Source: Arthrobacter antioxidans
Lineage (GTDB): Bacteria; Actinomycetota; Actinomycetes; Actinomycetales; Micrococcaceae
DNA length: 64,000 nucleotides
Direction of reading: 5' to 3'
NCBI RefSeq assembly: GCF_023100725.1
Contig: NZ_CP095501.1
Location: 2,666,001-2,730,000, forward strand
Numbering within the stretch: position 1 is the stretch's first letter; every line of letters starts with the position of its first letter. The notes under the pieces are model-generated. The model had not been told where the DNA came from and made no database searches. It saw only the letters and a program-made list of their open reading frames with translations. The position numbers were made by a program, and so were the translations under genes. Below, piece by piece: positions 54,601 through 63,833 of the stretch.

Positions 54601-55437
54601 TCACCGGCCGCGCGGTGCATCGGGGTCGTCGGGTGCTTCCTCGCGCCGCTGCTGGATCAGTTCCTTCGTGCGTACCAGCCGCAGCAGGGTCACGAGGACG
54701 AGTCCGCCCAGCATGTTGAACAGCAGGGTGTAGCCGAAGAAGCCGAGCCACTGGTCGTAGCCGATGTCCGCACCGGAGTGGATCGCGGCGAAGATCAGCA
54801 GCGAATCGAGGATCGAGTGGAACAGCTGCAGGCCCGCGAGCAGGAAGCCGCCGATCATCGTCGCCACGATCTTCGCGACATCGTTGGACGTGCCCTGCTG
54901 CATGCGGCTCATCACGGTGATCGTGCTCCCACCCAGGACGGCCAGGGCCACGGTCTGCAGGGAGAACGGCGCGTCGACGAAGTGGTGCGCGCTCTCGCTC
55001 ACGGTCGGTGACCACTGGGGGAAGGCCTGCATGACGATCCAGACGAAGATCCAGCCGCCCACGAGGTTCGCGACGAGCGTCCCACCCCACAGTTTCGCGA
55101 GCTGCGCGAGGGTGCCCTCCTTCGCGACCACCGCGGCGACCGGCATCAGGAAGTTCTCGGTGAACAGCTCGCTGTGGGCCAGGAGCAGCGCCACGAGCCC
55201 GACGCCGAAGGCGATCCCCGCCAGCAGCGCGTCCCCGGTCTCGTGCAGCACGGCGAGGTACGCCATGATGCCGAGCCCGATCTCGAAACCGCCGAACAGT
55301 CCGGTGACGATGATGGTCCTCATGGTCCGCTGGAGCCGGTCGGCGCCCTCGTCCACCGTCGCGTCGAACGACTCCTTGAGTTCGTCCTCGACCGGCGCGT
55401 CCGATGCACCGAGTTCCCGCCTGCGTTCCTCGCTCAT
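54601..55437 (-). CDS. Formate/nitrite transporter family channel
   Basis: 278 residues with six hydrophobic helices. Pentameric aquaporin-like channels of this family carry small monovalent anions such as formate, nitrite or hydrosulfide. The conserved AHSELFTENFLMPVAAV segment, TLVANLVGGWIFVWIV and HSILDSLLIFAAIHSGADIG fit. The N-terminus is acidic, and ATG 55437 has a gggagga site. Located downstream of the PPK2 gene on the same strand, 49 bp away, so co-transcription is possible. The anion is not determined. Confidence 0.87.
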   Translation of the reverse strand: MSEERRRELGASDAPVEDELKESFDATVDEGADRLQRTMRTIIVTGLFGGFEIGLGIMAYLAVLHETGDALLAGIAFGVGLVALLLAHSELFTENFLMPVAAVVAKEGTLAQLAKLWGGTLVANLVGGWIFVWIVMQAFPQWSPTVSESAHHFVDAPFSLQTVALAVLGGSTITVMSRMQQGTSNDVAKIVATMIGGFLLAGLQLFHSILDSLLIFAAIHSGADIGYDQWLGFFGYTLLFNMLGGLVLVTLLRLVRTKELIQQRREEAPDDPDAPRGR

Positions 55438-55486
55438 GTGTCCTCCCGGGATCCGTCGTCGTCTCCCGGGCTGCCGGACCGGCGGC

Positions 55487-56341
55487 TCAGGACGAGTGCA
55501 GGCGCTCCTGCTCGGCGGCGACATCGAACGATGCCCGCGGCCAGCTCAGCTGCATGTCCTCCAGCGTCGCGGTGAGCAGGTGCTGCACGGCGAGCCTGGC
55601 ATACCACTTGCGGTCGGCGGGGACGACGTACCAGGGGGTATCCGGGGTGCTTGTCCTCTCGACGGCCACCTGGTAGGCGTCCTGGTACTGCTGCCAGTTG
55701 GCGCGGTCCTCGATGTCGTCGGGGCTGTACTTCCAGAACTTGTCCTTGCGCTCGAGGCGGTCGGCGAGCCGTGCCTTCTGCTCGTCCTGGCTGATGTGCA
55801 GCATCACCTTGAGCACGCGGGTGCCCGCACCGACCACCTGGTCCTCGAACTTCGAGATGGCCCCGTACCGCTTCTCCACCTCGGCCGCCGGCGACAGGGC
55901 GCGTACGCGGTGGATCAGGACGTCCTCGTAGTGCGACCGGTCGAAGACCCCGATCATGCCCGGCGCCGGCAGTTGGCGACGCACGCGCCAAAGGAAGCTG
56001 TGCCGCTGTTCCTGCTCCGTCGGGGCCTTGAATGCGTAGTGCTGCACCCCCTGCGGGTGCACCTGCCCCACCACGTGACGGACGACCCCGCCCTTGCCGG
56101 AGGTGTCCATCCCCTGCAGGATCAGCAGCACGGCGATCTCGCTGCCGGCCCGACTCTCGGCGAAGAGCTTCTCCTGCAGCGACGCGAGCGTGTCCGCTCC
56201 GGCGGCGAGGGCCTCGGCGCCCTGCTTCTTCCCGCCGTCGAAACCGGGTGTGGACCGGGGGTCGACGGCGCCGAGCGAGAAGTCCGGCCCTGCGAGCAGG
56301 AGCCTCCGCGTCTCGGCAGCGGTGGTGGTTCCGTTCGGCAT
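55487..56341 (-). CDS. ppk2: Polyphosphate kinase 2 family protein
   Basis: Transfers phosphate between polyphosphate and nucleotides (ADP/GDP or AMP). 284 residues. Walker A is LQGMDTSGKGGVVRHV at about residue 80, Walker B is FDRSHYEDVLIHRV, and the lid basic residues are in RLERKDKFWKYSPDDIEDR. DTPWYVVPADRKWYARL is also conserved. By length it is a single-domain PPK2; class I against III was not decided. Precedes the formate/nitrite-type channel gene. Confidence 0.92.
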   Translation of the reverse strand: MPNGTTTAAETRRLLLAGPDFSLGAVDPRSTPGFDGGKKQGAEALAAGADTLASLQEKLFAESRAGSEIAVLLILQGMDTSGKGGVVRHVVGQVHPQGVQHYAFKAPTEQEQRHSFLWRVRRQLPAPGMIGVFDRSHYEDVLIHRVRALSPAAEVEKRYGAISKFEDQVVGAGTRVLKVMLHISQDEQKARLADRLERKDKFWKYSPDDIEDRANWQQYQDAYQVAVERTSTPDTPWYVVPADRKWYARLAVQHLLTATLEDMQLSWPRASFDVAAEQERLHSS

Positions 56342-56369
56342 GGCTCTCCTGCGGGTGGGTCGGGGATGC

Positions 56370-57587
56370 TCAGGGCTTGTAGGTGGACAGGAAGTCCGCG
56401 AGGCGCCCGATCGCGTCCTCGATCACCTCGACGCTCGGCAGCGTCACCATGCGGAAGTGGTCGGTGGCGACCCAGTTGAAGGCGCTGCCGTGCGAGATCA
56501 GGATCTTCTGCTGCTTGAGGAGGTCCAGGGCGAACTGCTCGTCGTTCTTGATCGGGTAGATCTCGGGGTCGAGCCGGGGGAACAGGTACAGGGCCCCCTG
56601 CGCCAGTTCGCAGCTCACGCCGTCGATCGCGTTGAGCATCTGCGCGGCCTTGTCGCGCTGCTGGCGCAGGCGGCCGCCGGGCAGGATGAGGTCGTTGATG
56701 CTCTGGTGCCCCCCGAGCGCGGTCTGGATGGCGTGCTGCGCCGGGACGTTCGCGCACAGGCGCATGTTGGCGAGGAGGTTGATGCCCTCGATGTAGTCGG
56801 CGGCGTCGCGCTTGGGGCCGGAGATGGCCATCCAGCCGCTGCGGAAGCCGGCGATCCGGTACGCCTTCGACAGGCCGCTGAAGGTCAGGCACAGGACGTC
56901 GTCGCCCGTGACGGACGCGGCGTTGATGTGCACGGCGTCGTCGTAGAGGATCTTCTCGTAGATCTCGTCCGCGAACACGATGAGCTCGTGCTCGCGTGCC
57001 AGCCGCACGATCCCCTCGAGGATGCTCCGGGGGTACACCGCCCCGGTGGGGTTGTTCGGGTTGATGAGCACGATGCCCTTGGTATTGGGCGTGATCTTGG
57101 CCGCGATGTCCTCGAGGTCCGGCCACCAGTGGTTGTCCTCGTCGCAGAGGTAGTGGACGGGCGTCCCGCTGGCGAGGGCCACGGACGCCGTCCAGAGGGG
57201 GTAGTCAGGGGTGGGGATCAGCACCTCGTCGCCCGCGTTCAGCAGGGCCTGCATGGACAGCGTGATGAGTTCGCTGACGCCGTTGCCGAGGTACACGTCG
57301 TCGACGTCGATGGAGTTGATGCCGCGGCTCTGGTAGTACTGCACGACGGCGGTGCGCGCCGAGAAGATGCCGCGGGAGTCGCTGTAGCCCTGCGCCTCGG
57401 GGAGGTTGCGGATCATGTCCACGAGGATGGCGTCGGGTGCCTCGAAGCCGAACGGCGCGGGGTTGCCGATGTTGAGCTTGAGGATGCGGTGGCCCTGGGC
57501 CTCCATGGTCATGGCGTGTTCGAGCAGCGGCCCCCTGATGTCGTAGAGGACGTTCTGGAGTTTGCCGGACTGCTTGTAGGTGGCCAT
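56370..57587 (-). CDS. alaA: Alanine aminotransferase, AlaA type
   Basis: PLP-dependent class I aminotransferase making alanine from pyruvate and glutamate. 405 residues that follow E. coli AlaA closely: LQNVLYDIRGPLLEHAM, LNIGNPAPFGFEAPD, YLGNGVSELITLSMQALLNAGDE, INPNNPTGAVY, and the PLP lysine in FSGLSKAYRIAGFRSGW. ATG 57587 matches the family N-terminus; the longer upstream frame lies in a hairpin and is excluded. Ends 28 bp before the PPK2 start and may read through into it. Confidence 0.92.
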   Translation of the reverse strand: MATYKQSGKLQNVLYDIRGPLLEHAMTMEAQGHRILKLNIGNPAPFGFEAPDAILVDMIRNLPEAQGYSDSRGIFSARTAVVQYYQSRGINSIDVDDVYLGNGVSELITLSMQALLNAGDEVLIPTPDYPLWTASVALASGTPVHYLCDEDNHWWPDLEDIAAKITPNTKGIVLINPNNPTGAVYPRSILEGIVRLAREHELIVFADEIYEKILYDDAVHINAASVTGDDVLCLTFSGLSKAYRIAGFRSGWMAISGPKRDAADYIEGINLLANMRLCANVPAQHAIQTALGGHQSINDLILPGGRLRQQRDKAAQMLNAIDGVSCELAQGALYLFPRLDPEIYPIKNDEQFALDLLKQQKILISHGSAFNWVATDHFRMVTLPSVEVIEDAIGRLADFLSTYKP

Positions 57588-57604
57588 TTCTTCAGGATGC
57601 CACA

Positions 57605-57652
57605 GCAGGGGCCCACTGCGCGGCATAGCAATGCCGTGCAGCGGGCCCCTGC
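57605..57652 (-). terminator. Terminator of the compatible-solute ABC operon
   Basis: Long hairpin: outer arms 57605-57614 and 57643-57652, with further inner pairing (57616-57626 with 57631-57641). It follows the binding-protein stop at 57678. Confidence 0.8.
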
Positions 57653-57677
57653 CGTGCCGGAGCCACCTGCCGGAGGC

Positions 57678-58646
57678 CTAGCCGACGAGGCCCTTCTCGG
57701 CGAGCCAGTCGGCTGCCGCGTCCGCGGGATTCCGCTTCTCGTCGCCGCTGACCTCGCGGTTCAGGGCGAGCAGATCGTCCGTGGTCAGCTGGGCCGATAC
57801 CTCGTTGAGGACGGTCTGCGCCTCCTCGTTCACCGTGTCGGTGTTGACGAGCGGGAGGACCTGCTGCGCGATGAAGTTGTTCTCCGGGTCCTCGAGGACC
57901 ACGAGGTCGTTGTCGTCGATCGACGGCGTGGTCGTGTAGATGTCCGCGGCCTGCACGGTGTCGTCCAGGAGGGCGTTCAGCGTGATGTCCCCGCCGCCGT
58001 CGTTGATGGCCTCGAACCCGCCGGGCTCGCAGTCGTATTTCGCCTTGAGGCCGGGCAGGCCGTAGGCGCGTTCCTGGAACGTGCTGGGCGCGCCGATGGT
58101 GATCTCGCCGCAGACCTCCGCGAGGTCCTCGATCGAGGTGAGGCCGTACTTCTCGGCGGTCGCCGCGGTCACCACGAGGGCGTCCTTGCTCTCCGCCTCG
58201 GAGGGTTCGAGCACCCCGAGGTTCACGTCCGGCGACTTCGCGGACAGGGCCTCCGGGAGCGCAGCGAAGATGTCCTCGGCGGACTCGGCGGTGGCCTCCG
58301 GGTCGGCGAAGAGCAGCAGGTTGCCGCTGTAGTCGGGGATGATGTCCACCGAACCGTCCTCGAGGGCGGTGTAGTAGATCTCCCGCGACCCGATGTTGAG
58401 CCTGGTGGTGGCCTCGACACCGGCCGCGTTGAGCGCTCCGGCGTAGATCTCGGCGACGATCTGGCTCTCGGGGAAATCGGCGGAGCCGACGACGACGGAG
58501 CCGCCGTCCGCAGCAGCCGATTCCTGTGGTTCCCCCTGGGGGTCGCTGTTGGCACCGCAGGCAGTCAACGCCAGCGCGGCCGTCAGGCCGCCAGCCAGTC
58601 CCATCAAAGCGCGCCGTCCGGCGCGTTGTGCTGACAGGTTCTTCAT
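57678..58646 (-). CDS. opuCC: Glycine betaine/choline-type ABC transporter binding lipoprotein
   Basis: Substrate receptor of the OpuC operon, 322 residues. The N-terminus ends in the lipobox LTAC (Cys at about 30). The OpuAC/QAT fold follows: VVVGSADFPESQIVAEIYAGAL, EDGSVDIIPDYSGNLL, FQERAYGLPGLKAKYDC and GGDITLNALLDDTVQAADIYTT. The start overlaps the upstream permease stop by 4 bp and has aaggagg. Last gene of the operon. Exact solute unknown. Confidence 0.9.
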   Translation of the reverse strand: MKNLSAQRAGRRALMGLAGGLTAALALTACGANSDPQGEPQESAAADGGSVVVGSADFPESQIVAEIYAGALNAAGVEATTRLNIGSREIYYTALEDGSVDIIPDYSGNLLLFADPEATAESAEDIFAALPEALSAKSPDVNLGVLEPSEAESKDALVVTAATAEKYGLTSIEDLAEVCGEITIGAPSTFQERAYGLPGLKAKYDCEPGGFEAINDGGGDITLNALLDDTVQAADIYTTTPSIDDNDLVVLEDPENNFIAQQVLPLVNTDTVNEEAQTVLNEVSAQLTTDDLLALNREVSGDEKRNPADAAADWLAEKGLVG

Positions 58647-59389
58647 GTTGTTCCTCCTTGTGCACTGGCGACGGCCTTCTGCCGGCCAGATCCTTGAGCC
58701 CTCACCCGGTCCGAGGTCCGGAGTCCGGGTGAGATGACGATTCTCTGCAGCAGTCCCATGAGCAGATCGACGGCGATCGCGAGGACCGTGATGACCACGG
58801 CGCCGCCGAAGAGGCGCCCGTAGTCGGCGAGCTGCGTCCCCTCCACGAGGTAGACCCCGAGCCCGCCGAGGTTGATGAAGGCGACGACGGCGACGGTCGC
58901 GATGACCTGCAGCAGGGCGGCGCGCACTCCCCCGAGGATCACCGGGAGCCCGTTGGGCACCTCGACCCGCAGCAGGATCTGCCGTTCCCCCATGCCCATG
59001 CTCCGCGCGGCGTCCACCACCGAGCGGTCCACCGAGGAGATCCCGGCGTAGATGCCGGTGAGCAGGGGTGGCACGGCGAGCAGCACGAGCGCCCAGATGG
59101 GCGGCATGAGGCCGAGGCCGGCGAGCAGGACGAACAGGAACGCCAGGCCGAGCGTGGGCAGGGCGCGGAGGATGCCGACGCCAGAGACGATCACGACGCG
59201 GCCGCGGCCGGTGTGGCCCACGTAGAGGCCGATCGGGACGGCGATCACCAGGGCGATGAGCATGGTCAGGCCCGTGTAGCCGAGGTGCTCGGCGACGCGC
59301 ACCGGGATGCCGCGCTCGCCCTCCCAGTTGGCGGGGGCGGTCAGCCACTCCCACATCTGCACGAAGAGGTTGTCACTCGTGTAGTCCAT
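58643..59389 (-). CDS. opuCD: OpuC-type ABC transporter permease
   Basis: 248 residues, about five helices from residue 34 on. The permease EAA-like loop is VDAARSMGMGERQILLRVEVPNGLPVILGG. YTGLTMLIALVIAVPIGLYVGH opens the core. ATG 59389 shares one base with the upstream permease stop. The end is Arg/Ser-rich. Paired with the permease upstream to form the channel. Confidence 0.9.
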   Translation of the reverse strand: MDYTSDNLFVQMWEWLTAPANWEGERGIPVRVAEHLGYTGLTMLIALVIAVPIGLYVGHTGRGRVVIVSGVGILRALPTLGLAFLFVLLAGLGLMPPIWALVLLAVPPLLTGIYAGISSVDRSVVDAARSMGMGERQILLRVEVPNGLPVILGGVRAALLQVIATVAVVAFINLGGLGVYLVEGTQLADYGRLFGGAVVITVLAIAVDLLMGLLQRIVISPGLRTSDRVRAQGSGRQKAVASAQGGTT

Positions 59390-60084
59390 CAGGCACCCGC
59401 CGCTTTCGCCTCGAGGGCCACGATCTCCGCGTCCGGTGCGCCGCCGGCCGCGACCTTCCGCGTCCACGGCGTCAGGAGCCGCTCCGCGAGCACGAGCAGG
59501 AGGTCCATGACCAGCGCGAGCAGCAGGATGATGATGATCCCGACAGCGATCTCGGTGGGGAAGGACCGGAACAGTCCGTCCGTGAACAGCGTCCCGAGGC
59601 TCGGGACGCCGATCAGCGCACCGACGCTGACGAGCGAGATGTTGGTGACGGAGACGACGCGCAGCCCGGCGAACAGCACGGGCAGCGAGAGCGGGAGGTC
59701 CACGGTCAGGAACCGGCGGACGGGCGTGTAGCCCATGGCGACGGCGGCCTGCCGGACGCCGTCGTCGATCGAGTTCAGGGCGTCGAGCGTGGCCCGCACG
59801 AGCAGCGAGAAGGCGTAGATCGCGAGGGCCACGATGACGTTGACGGGGTCGATCACGCGGGTGCCCAGCACCACGGGCAGGAACACGAACATGGCCAGGG
59901 ACGGGATCGTGTAGAGGATCGAGGAACCGGTCAGCAGGACCGATCCCACGACGGCGTTGAGCCGGGCGAGCTGCGCGACGGGCACCGCGACGAGCAGCCC
60001 GAGGAGCAGTGGCACGACGGCCTGGAAGAGGTGCAGGCGCGTGTGCAGCCAGACGAAGTCGAGGTTTGCGAGGAACCAGTCCAT
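59389..60084 (-). CDS. opuCB: OpuC-type ABC transporter permease
   Basis: 231 residues. Opens WFLANLDFVWLHTRLHLFQAVVPLLLGLL, with core LTGSSILYTIPSLAMFVFL and the EAA loop IDDGVRQAAVAMGYTPVRRFLTVDLPLSLPVL. It begins 2 bp after the ATPase stop, so translation is coupled. Confidence 0.9.
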   Translation of the reverse strand: MDWFLANLDFVWLHTRLHLFQAVVPLLLGLLVAVPVAQLARLNAVVGSVLLTGSSILYTIPSLAMFVFLPVVLGTRVIDPVNVIVALAIYAFSLLVRATLDALNSIDDGVRQAAVAMGYTPVRRFLTVDLPLSLPVLFAGLRVVSVTNISLVSVGALIGVPSLGTLFTDGLFRSFPTEIAVGIIIILLLALVMDLLLVLAERLLTPWTRKVAAGGAPDAEIVALEAKAAGA

Positions 60085-60086
60085 GG

Positions 60087-61238
60087 CTAGACCGCCGTGT
60101 TGTGGTCGGCGCGGCCCCGGTCGAGCCGCGCGGCCTCGATGAGCTCGAAGACCTCGGCCGCGTGCACCACGCCCACCGCGCGGCCGTCGTCGTCGACGGT
60201 CACACCCAGGCCCGACGGCGAGGAGAGGGCGGCGTCGAGCGCCCGCCGCAGGGTGTCGCCGCGCGTGTAGAGGGAGCCACCGGGGACGGCGTCGGCCTGC
60301 CGCGCGATGCTGCCGCGGGTGGCCTGCGGCACCCAGCCGTGCGGGCGGCCGGCGGCGTCGATCAGCAGCGTCCACGGCGAGCGCACCGACACGGTGGGGT
60401 CCGCGAGCTGGTCGACCCCGATGGTCTCGACGGGGTGGATGGTGACGCCGGCGCCCGGCTGGAAGGAGAGGTGGCGGAAGCCGCGGTCGCGTCCCACGAA
60501 GCCCGCCACGAAGTCGTCGACGGGGGCGCGGAGGATCTCCTCCGGGGCGGCGTACTGCGCGAGGCGGCCGCCGACGGCGAAGACGGCCACCTTGTCGCCG
60601 AGGACGGTCGCCTCGTCGATGTCGTGGGTGACGAACACGATGGTCTTGGCGAGGTCGCGCTGCAGGCGCAGCAGCTCCTCCTGCAGCTCGGCGCGGACCA
60701 CGGGGTCGACGGCGCTGAAGGGCTCGTCCATGAGGAGGATGGGCGGATCGGCCGCGAGGGCCCGCGCGACACCGACGCGCTGCTGCTGCCCGCCGGAGAG
60801 CTGCCCCGGGTACCGTCCGCCCAGTTCGGGGGCGAGGCCGACGACGGCGAGGAGTTCCTTCGCGCGCGTGCGTGCCTCGGCCTTCCGGACGCCGTTGAGG
60901 CGCGGGACGGTCGCGATGTTGTCGAGGACGGACCGGTGCGGCAGGAGGCCCGAGGACTGCATGACGTAGCCCATCGAACGCCGGAGGTCGGAGGCCTTCT
61001 GCGTCGAGACGTCCTGCCCGTCCACCAGGATCTGGCCGGAGGTCGGTTCCACCATCCGGTTGATCATGCGCAGGGAGGTCGTCTTGCCGCAGCCCGACGG
61101 GCCCACGAAGACGGTGATCTTCCCGCGCTCGATGTCCATGGTGAGGTCGTCCACCGCGGGGCGGCCGCCGTCGTAGGTCTTGGTGACGCCGCGGAATTCG
61201 ATCTGGTGCCGGGTGGCGGCCTGCTCGGGGGATGTCAT
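60087..61238 (-). CDS. opuCA: OpuC-type ABC transporter ATPase with CBS domains
   Basis: 383 residues. ABC ATPase: Walker A GPSGCGKTT at about residue 40, signature LSGGQQQRVGVARAL, Walker B ILLMDEPFSAVDP, and the OpuC-type lid VMQSSGLLPHRSVLDNI. The C-terminal 130 residues form a CBS pair (TVSVRSPWTLLIDAAGRPHGWV, LDAALSSPSGLGVTVDDDGRAVGVV), which in this family senses ionic strength. First gene of the operon. A full osmoprotectant importer is thus encoded. Confidence 0.9.
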   Translation of the reverse strand: MTSPEQAATRHQIEFRGVTKTYDGGRPAVDDLTMDIERGKITVFVGPSGCGKTTSLRMINRMVEPTSGQILVDGQDVSTQKASDLRRSMGYVMQSSGLLPHRSVLDNIATVPRLNGVRKAEARTRAKELLAVVGLAPELGGRYPGQLSGGQQQRVGVARALAADPPILLMDEPFSAVDPVVRAELQEELLRLQRDLAKTIVFVTHDIDEATVLGDKVAVFAVGGRLAQYAAPEEILRAPVDDFVAGFVGRDRGFRHLSFQPGAGVTIHPVETIGVDQLADPTVSVRSPWTLLIDAAGRPHGWVPQATRGSIARQADAVPGGSLYTRGDTLRRALDAALSSPSGLGVTVDDDGRAVGVVHAAEVFELIEAARLDRGRADHNTAV

Positions 61239-61424
61239 GGCAGCTGTGCCTTTCGTGGCAGGAGCTTCTCGGCCGGGCTGCGCCCACGGACCGCCCATGC
61301 GGTTCCGGCTTGCCGTCTGGTATGTCGCTGCACGGGACGCGCAGCGGTCAGTTCAAGCGTTCGGAGGTTCCGAGTCTAACCATGCGTTCGGAGCAGAGGA
61401 CACCGCGGGTTGGTGGCGCTTGCG

Positions 61425-62378
61425 TCACAGGAGGAACCGGACGCCCATCACGGGGTCCTCGTGGAGGACCACGACGTCGTCGATGCCCTCCGCCGCGAGC
61501 CGCGCCCGCAGGCGTTCCTGCAGTGCCGGCTGGTGCATCGCGAGCCCGCCGCCCAGCACCACGGGCCCGGGCATCCCGATCACGGAGGCCACGTCGAGCA
61601 CGAGGCGCGTGAGGTCGGTGGCTGCGCGGTCGAGGATGGCGGCGGCGTCGGGATCGCCGGCCCGTGCGGCGTCGAACACGGCCCGGGACTGCGCCGCCCA
61701 GTAGGTGCGCCCGGCGCCCGAATGGAAGAGGCCGATGAGTTCGGTGGGCGTGGCGACGCCGTTGAGGGCGAGGACCGCGGCGTCGAGGGCATCGGGGGCC
61801 AGCCCGACGTCGTGGCGGTGCAGGGCCCGGCGGACGGCTTCGCGGGCCACCCAGTACCCGCTGCCCTCGTCGCCGAGGAGGTACCCCCAGCCGCCGGAGC
61901 GGGCCTCGCGGCCGTCGCGGGTGGTACCCCACGCGACGGAGCCGGTGCCGGCGATGACGGCGATCCCCGCGTGGGCACCTCCCGCGGCGAGGATGAGGCG
62001 GGTGTCGTGCACCACGTCGATGGCCGCGTGCGGCGCGTGGAGGGCGATCAGGGCGCGGAGGCGATCGGCGTCGGCCGCGGTGTCCACTCCCCCGGAGCCG
62101 GCGATGACGCGCGCGACCGGGCCCGCGTCCGCGTGCGCCAGGAGGTCGTGGAACAGCTCGCCCAGGCTGCGGGCGGCGGCGTCCGGGGTGACGTTCTGGA
62201 CGTTGGCGCTTCCCGCCTTCGCCTCTGCGACGAGCCGTCCGCCGCGCCAGAGCGCGCCGTGGGTCTTGGAGCCGCCGATGTCGAGTCCGACGACGAGCGT
62301 CGCGGACCCGCCGCCCGCTCCGGGACCCCCGTCGGGGGCGGAGGGGTGCGGGGCGGGCGGCGCGGGAGTCTCGGACAT
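61425..62378 (-). CDS. BadF/BadG-type kinase, N-acetylglucosamine kinase-like
   Basis: 317 residues of the ASKHA fold. Phosphate 1 is LVVGLDIGGSKTHGALW at about residue 28, phosphate 2 is VIAGTGSVAWG, and the sugar region is SGGWGYLLGDEGSGYWVAREAVRRAL, as in N-acetylglucosamine kinases. The adenosine region has PVVLGGGLAMHQPAL. A Pro-rich N-terminal extension is unusual. It has a leaderless TAGGCT -10 box at 62385-62390. Probably phosphorylates an amino sugar. Confidence 0.8.
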   Translation of the reverse strand: MSETPAPPAPHPSAPDGGPGAGGGSATLVVGLDIGGSKTHGALWRGGRLVAEAKAGSANVQNVTPDAAARSLGELFHDLLAHADAGPVARVIAGSGGVDTAADADRLRALIALHAPHAAIDVVHDTRLILAAGGAHAGIAVIAGTGSVAWGTTRDGREARSGGWGYLLGDEGSGYWVAREAVRRALHRHDVGLAPDALDAAVLALNGVATPTELIGLFHSGAGRTYWAAQSRAVFDAARAGDPDAAAILDRAATDLTRLVLDVASVIGMPGPVVLGGGLAMHQPALQERLRARLAAEGIDDVVVLHEDPVMGVRFLL

Positions 62379-62384
62379 GCCTAC

Positions 62385-62390
62385 AGCCTA
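62385..62390 (-). promoter_or_regulatory. -10 box of a leaderless promoter for the sugar-kinase-like gene
   Basis: TAGGCT on the minus strand, six bases before ATG 62378. Confidence 0.5.
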
Positions 62391-62427
62391 CAAACTGGCC
62401 GGCGGGCGGCCGTCGGGTCCGGCAGGG

Positions 62428-63669
62428 TCAGCGCGGGGCCCTGGCCCGGAGGACCAGGGAGCCCGCGGCGAGGACGCCGCAGACCGCGCAGATGGCCAGC
62501 GCGAAGACGGTGACCGAGGCGTTGAGGCCCCAGACGCCCGCCGCGGCGCCGAGGCCGAGGACCGGGACGGCGCTGCCGAGGTAGGTGATGACGTACACGG
62601 CGCTGACGGTCTGTGCGTGCAGGGCCGGGTCCACCCTCATGGACACCTCGTTGAAGACCACACGGAAGGCCATGCCCTGGCCGAAGCCGGTGACGACGCA
62701 CGCCCCGATGAGCAGGGGCAGGCTGCCGGACGCCTGCGCGACGGGCAGCAGGCCCACGCCCAGCGCCATGCCGGCGAGTCCGGCCGGGACCACGAACCGT
62801 CCGCGCGGCGAGACGAGCTGGCTGATGGCGGACGAGCCGAGCACGAGCGCGGCGAGGAGACCGATCAGCGGGCGGGAGGTGGTCCCGGCGATGCCCGCGA
62901 ACCAGGTGGGGGCGAGGCTCAGGGTGAACCCGAACACCGCGAAGCTGAGGAACCCGACGGACGACGCCGTCCAGAAGGACCGGCGCGCTTCCCTCGACAC
63001 GGCCGGCTTGCGGGGCCGCAGGACGGCCAGGGGCTTGCCCGCCGCGGCGGGCTTGATCGCCGGGCGCGCACGGAGCAGCACGAGGGGGACCAGGAGGCTC
63101 GCCAGCACGACGAGGTACACCACGAAGGGGGTCCTCGTCGGCGAGGGCAGGAGCGAGAGCAGACCGCCGATCACGGGCCCTGCGGCGACCCCTCCGGCGG
63201 AGGCCATGAGGGTGAACCGGGACGCCCAGTCCGGGCGGGTGGGGAGCAGGTCGCGGAGCGCGGCGGCGCTGGCACCGGTCGCCAGGGCGACGGCGCCGCC
63301 CTGGAGCATGCGCCCGGCGGCGAGCATGGGCAGCGAGGTGGCGACGGCGAAGAGTGCGGCGCCGAGGAGCCCGAGGACGACGGCGAGGACGAGGGCAGCC
63401 CGCCGTCCGATGTGGTCCGACCAGTGGCCGGCGTGGACGAGCCCGCCGATCAGGGCCACGACGTAGGACGCGAACGCCACCGTGACGGCGAAGGAGGAGA
63501 GCCCCAGCTCGGCCTGGATGAGCGGGTAGAGCGGGGTCGCGAGGTTCGCGCCGATCAGGAGGGTGGAGATCACGGTCACGGCCAGCACGAGCCGGACGGC
63601 GAGCGATGCATCCCACCGCCGTGCCCCGACCGCCGCCGGCCTCATCCGCAGCTCGTCGATGACGCTCAT
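62428..63669 (-). CDS. MFS transporter, 413 aa
   Basis: Twelve-helix major facilitator. The loop 2-3 signature is HAGHWSDHIGRRAALVL with the G-x-x-D-x-x-G-R-R/K pattern of drug and metabolite exporters. A central cytosolic loop with basic Pro residues (AAGKPLAVLRPRKPAVS) separates the halves. ATG 63669 precedes VIDELRMRP and has gtggtggg upstream; an ATG at 63723 is possible. Substrate unknown. Divergent from an Lrp/AsnC gene. Confidence 0.85.
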   Translation of the reverse strand: MSVIDELRMRPAAVGARRWDASLAVRLVLAVTVISTLLIGANLATPLYPLIQAELGLSSFAVTVAFASYVVALIGGLVHAGHWSDHIGRRAALVLAVVLGLLGAALFAVATSLPMLAAGRMLQGGAVALATGASAAALRDLLPTRPDWASRFTLMASAGGVAAGPVIGGLLSLLPSPTRTPFVVYLVVLASLLVPLVLLRARPAIKPAAAGKPLAVLRPRKPAVSREARRSFWTASSVGFLSFAVFGFTLSLAPTWFAGIAGTTSRPLIGLLAALVLGSSAISQLVSPRGRFVVPAGLAGMALGVGLLPVAQASGSLPLLIGACVVTGFGQGMAFRVVFNEVSMRVDPALHAQTVSAVYVITYLGSAVPVLGLGAAAGVWGLNASVTVFALAICAVCGVLAAGSLVLRARAPR

Positions 63670-63753
63670 CCCACCACTTTTCCTCGCTCGCGCGCCTTGC
63701 AGGCACTTCCCGGGTACGCTCATGCACGGCCCCCTCTAGGATGGGGCGGATTG

Positions 63754-63774
63754 ACCGCAGTGCTATTTTGCGGT
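63754..63774. promoter_or_regulatory. Inverted repeat upstream of the Lrp/AsnC gene
   Basis: ACCGCA (63754-63759) and TGCGGT (63769-63774), 60 bp before the start, overlapping a TTGACC -35-like box at 63751. Possible operator for the regulator or the MFS gene. Confidence 0.35.
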
Positions 63775-63833
63775 GCTGATATTTGAGCGTTGTGCGCAAC
63801 ACAGCGACGACCGACTGATGGGAAGTGAGCGTC